Part shown: in pieces, positions 62,528 to 64,000 of the stretch | Layout of the letters: every line of letters begins with the position of its first letter | How positions within the stretch are numbered: position 1 is the first letter of the stretch | NCBI RefSeq assembly: GCF_964199755.1 | Contig: NC_133903.1 | Coordinates: 5,349,001 to 5,413,000, forward strand | Origin: Larus michahellis | Taxonomy: Eukaryota > Chordata > Aves > Charadriiformes > Laridae | Reading direction: 5' to 3' | Length of the DNA: 64,000 nucleotides | The notes under the pieces: generated by a model | The model's database searches: none | Told to the model about the DNA's origin: nothing | What the model saw: only the letters and a program-made list of their open reading frames with translations | Position numbers and translations under genes: made by a program

Positions 62528-63060
62528 TAATGATGCTGTCTGACACCCAGCGCCCTCGGGGTGCCCTGGGTGGGGAGCGGGACTATGGTATCCCCCCTTT
62601 AACGATGGTTTCCCACCCTCAGCATCCTCAGGGATGCCCTGGACAGGGAGTGGGGCAATGGGATCCCCCTCTAATGATGTTCTCCGACCCCCAACATCCC
62701 CAGGGTGCCCTGGGTGGGGAGTGGGGCTATGTGGTCCCCCTTCCAATGATGCTTTCCCACCTGCAGCATCCTCAAGGATGACTGGGACAGGTAGCAGGGC
62801 TATGGGTTCCCCCCTTTGATGATGCTTTCTCATCCACAGCATCCCCAGGGTGCCCTGGACAGGGAGTGGGGCAATACGATCACCCTTTAATGATGTTCTC
62901 CGACCCCCAACATCCCTGGGGTGCCCTGGGTGGGGAGCAGGACAATGGGATCCTCCCTCTAATGATGCTCTCCAACTGCCAACATCCTCAGGGTAGCCCG
63001 GATGGCTAGCAGGCTAGCTAGTCACCCCTCTAGTGATGCCCTTCGACATCCCAGCATCTC
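62528..63060. repeat. MED9: 72-bp tandem repeat, about 8 copies, in MED9 intron 1
   Basis: Each unit starts near TAATGATGCTCTC and contains a CATCCTCAGGG-like block and GTGCCCTGGGTGGGGAG. Unit starts: 62528, 62600, 62672, 62744, 62817, 62888, 62960, 63031. Period 71-73 bp. Alternate units resemble each other more closely (ACCCCCAACATCC type against CACCCTCAGCATCC type), which suggests a 144-bp higher-order unit. Confidence 0.93.
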
Positions 63061-64000
63061 CTTTGCCCTTTTTCTCCCAACTGGAGTTCCTGGGAAGAGT
63101 GTCAGAGAGAGCTGGTGTAGCCCCAAGTGCATCTCCGCTCTGACTCACGGCAGTGCCTGAGTGGTGTCTGGGTCACCTGAGCAGTGCAGGTGCTCCCATG
63201 GCCCAGGTACACTGCCCTGCCATCAACACCCAGGAGCAGGAGCATTGTACTTGTGCTGGGTTATTGCTCCTGATGACTGTACTGCTCGGCTGATAACAGC
63301 CTGAGAAAGTACAGGCAGTGCTGGGGCAGGAATGCAGCCCATTTCTGGGGAACTGTAAAAAGGAGGATGACTTCTGCAGTGGTATGGGTTAAATTGTTCT
63401 CTTCCCAGTTCAAGATAAGTACTGTAGGGGTAAAAGGCACTTGTACAAGGGTACTGAGAACTGCGATGTTTCTGGCCCGGGATAACCCCTTCAGAGATGC
63501 TTGTCGAGGTCCTGGTAGAGGCATGGATCTGCCATGAAAATCCATCCAGAGCAGCTCCCTGCTCTAACCTGGGCACACCATGGGGAGAGGCAGAGGGCAT
63601 GGGAAGCATGAGTTCCCTTGTTACTGGTTGTGAGCCTGGCTGCCTTTCCCCTGTGCACTTATTTAGGAGTTGAGGCTGGTTTGTGTCTTGCTGATATTTC
63701 ACTTGCATCAAGCATGTCTGAACCCTTAATGGCTCTGCAGCCTGAGCCATGGCAAGGGAAGACTGAATACCTCCTGACACACGGGTCTGGATACAGAATG
63801 AGCATAAGAATGCAAACCCTCTGGTTTGCCTCAGTTTCCCCGTTGTGCTGGGGTTGGGAGTTTGCCCCCGGCCTCGATTCTGCCTGATCTCTCCAGCCCA
63901 CAGAAGTGAGGCTGAGCCCATTGCCAGGTGCATACACGTACATAAGCAAAGTGGGCAGTAGCCACGGGCTGAGACCTCCCTAGATTCCTTTATGTCACCG
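63061..64000. other. MED9: MED9 intron 1, remainder in window
   Basis: No exon 2, repeat or RNA gene recognised. The minus-strand ORF at 63223-63933 has no family resemblance. Confidence 0.6.

Noticed and set aside
61490-62530. 346-codon plus-strand ORF spanning the MED9 promoter and exon 1 in another frame
   Set aside because: It is produced by the 6-bp repeat (no stops in a multiple-of-three period) and continues as Arg/Pro-rich sequence. It shows no domain and competes with the clear MED9 frame.
62528-63060. Regular repeat as a CRISPR-like array
   Set aside because: Units are contiguous and degenerate with no unique spacers, and the host is a vertebrate. It is a minisatellite.
63223-63933. 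236-codon minus-strand ORF inside MED9 intron 1
   Set aside because: No family resemblance or splice context; antisense to an intron and most likely chance.

Overview
This is vertebrate nuclear DNA, almost certainly from a bird. The coding exons are split by introns with ordinary GT-AG signals (one GC-AG), the proteins are very close to their mammalian counterparts, and intron 9 of the first gene holds a truncated CR1 LINE with the typical avian 3' end. The gene order FLCN - COPS3 - NT5M - MED9 is the one found on human 17p11.2 (Smith-Magenis region), so this is a conserved syntenic block. I see no prokaryotic system, CRISPR array or operon.

Layout: (1) 74-9758, minus strand: the complete FLCN coding region in 11 exons (579 codons), with a CpG-island promoter at about 9.98-11.05 kb. 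(2) 11-15.2 kb: spacer and probable long 3' UTR of COPS3. (3) 15237-27031, minus strand: the complete COPS3 coding region in 12 exons (423 codons), with a CpG-island promoter carrying a TCTCGCGAGA palindrome, a CCAAT box and a YY1-type site over the start codon. (4) 28977-33927, plus strand: the complete NT5M coding region in 5 exons (232 codons), divergent from COPS3. (5) 33.93-62.15 kb: 28 kb of GC-rich intergenic DNA with no convincing gene. It holds an eroded LTR fragment, simple repeats, several AT-rich islands that look like regulatory elements, and a hexamer-based minisatellite against the MED9 promoter. (6) 62245-62390, plus strand: MED9 exon 1. Intron 1 begins with about eight copies of a 72-bp tandem repeat, and the rest of MED9 lies beyond the window.

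The four genes are housekeeping neighbours, not one pathway. FLCN is a GTPase-activating protein for RagC/D at the lysosome (mTORC1/TFE3 control). COPS3 is a subunit of the COP9 signalosome, which removes NEDD8 from cullins. NT5M is a mitochondrial deoxyribonucleotidase. MED9 is a subunit of the Mediator middle module. Base composition changes sharply near 26.5-28 kb, from AT-rich long-intron DNA on the left to GC-rich DNA on the right.

All exon boundaries were placed by hand from splice signals and frame continuity. The exon sums give whole-codon totals that match the known family lengths. Untranslated exons, transcription starts and poly(A) sites are only candidates. I found no undescribed biological system. 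The most noteworthy observations are splice-site and tandem-repeat features of these genes.
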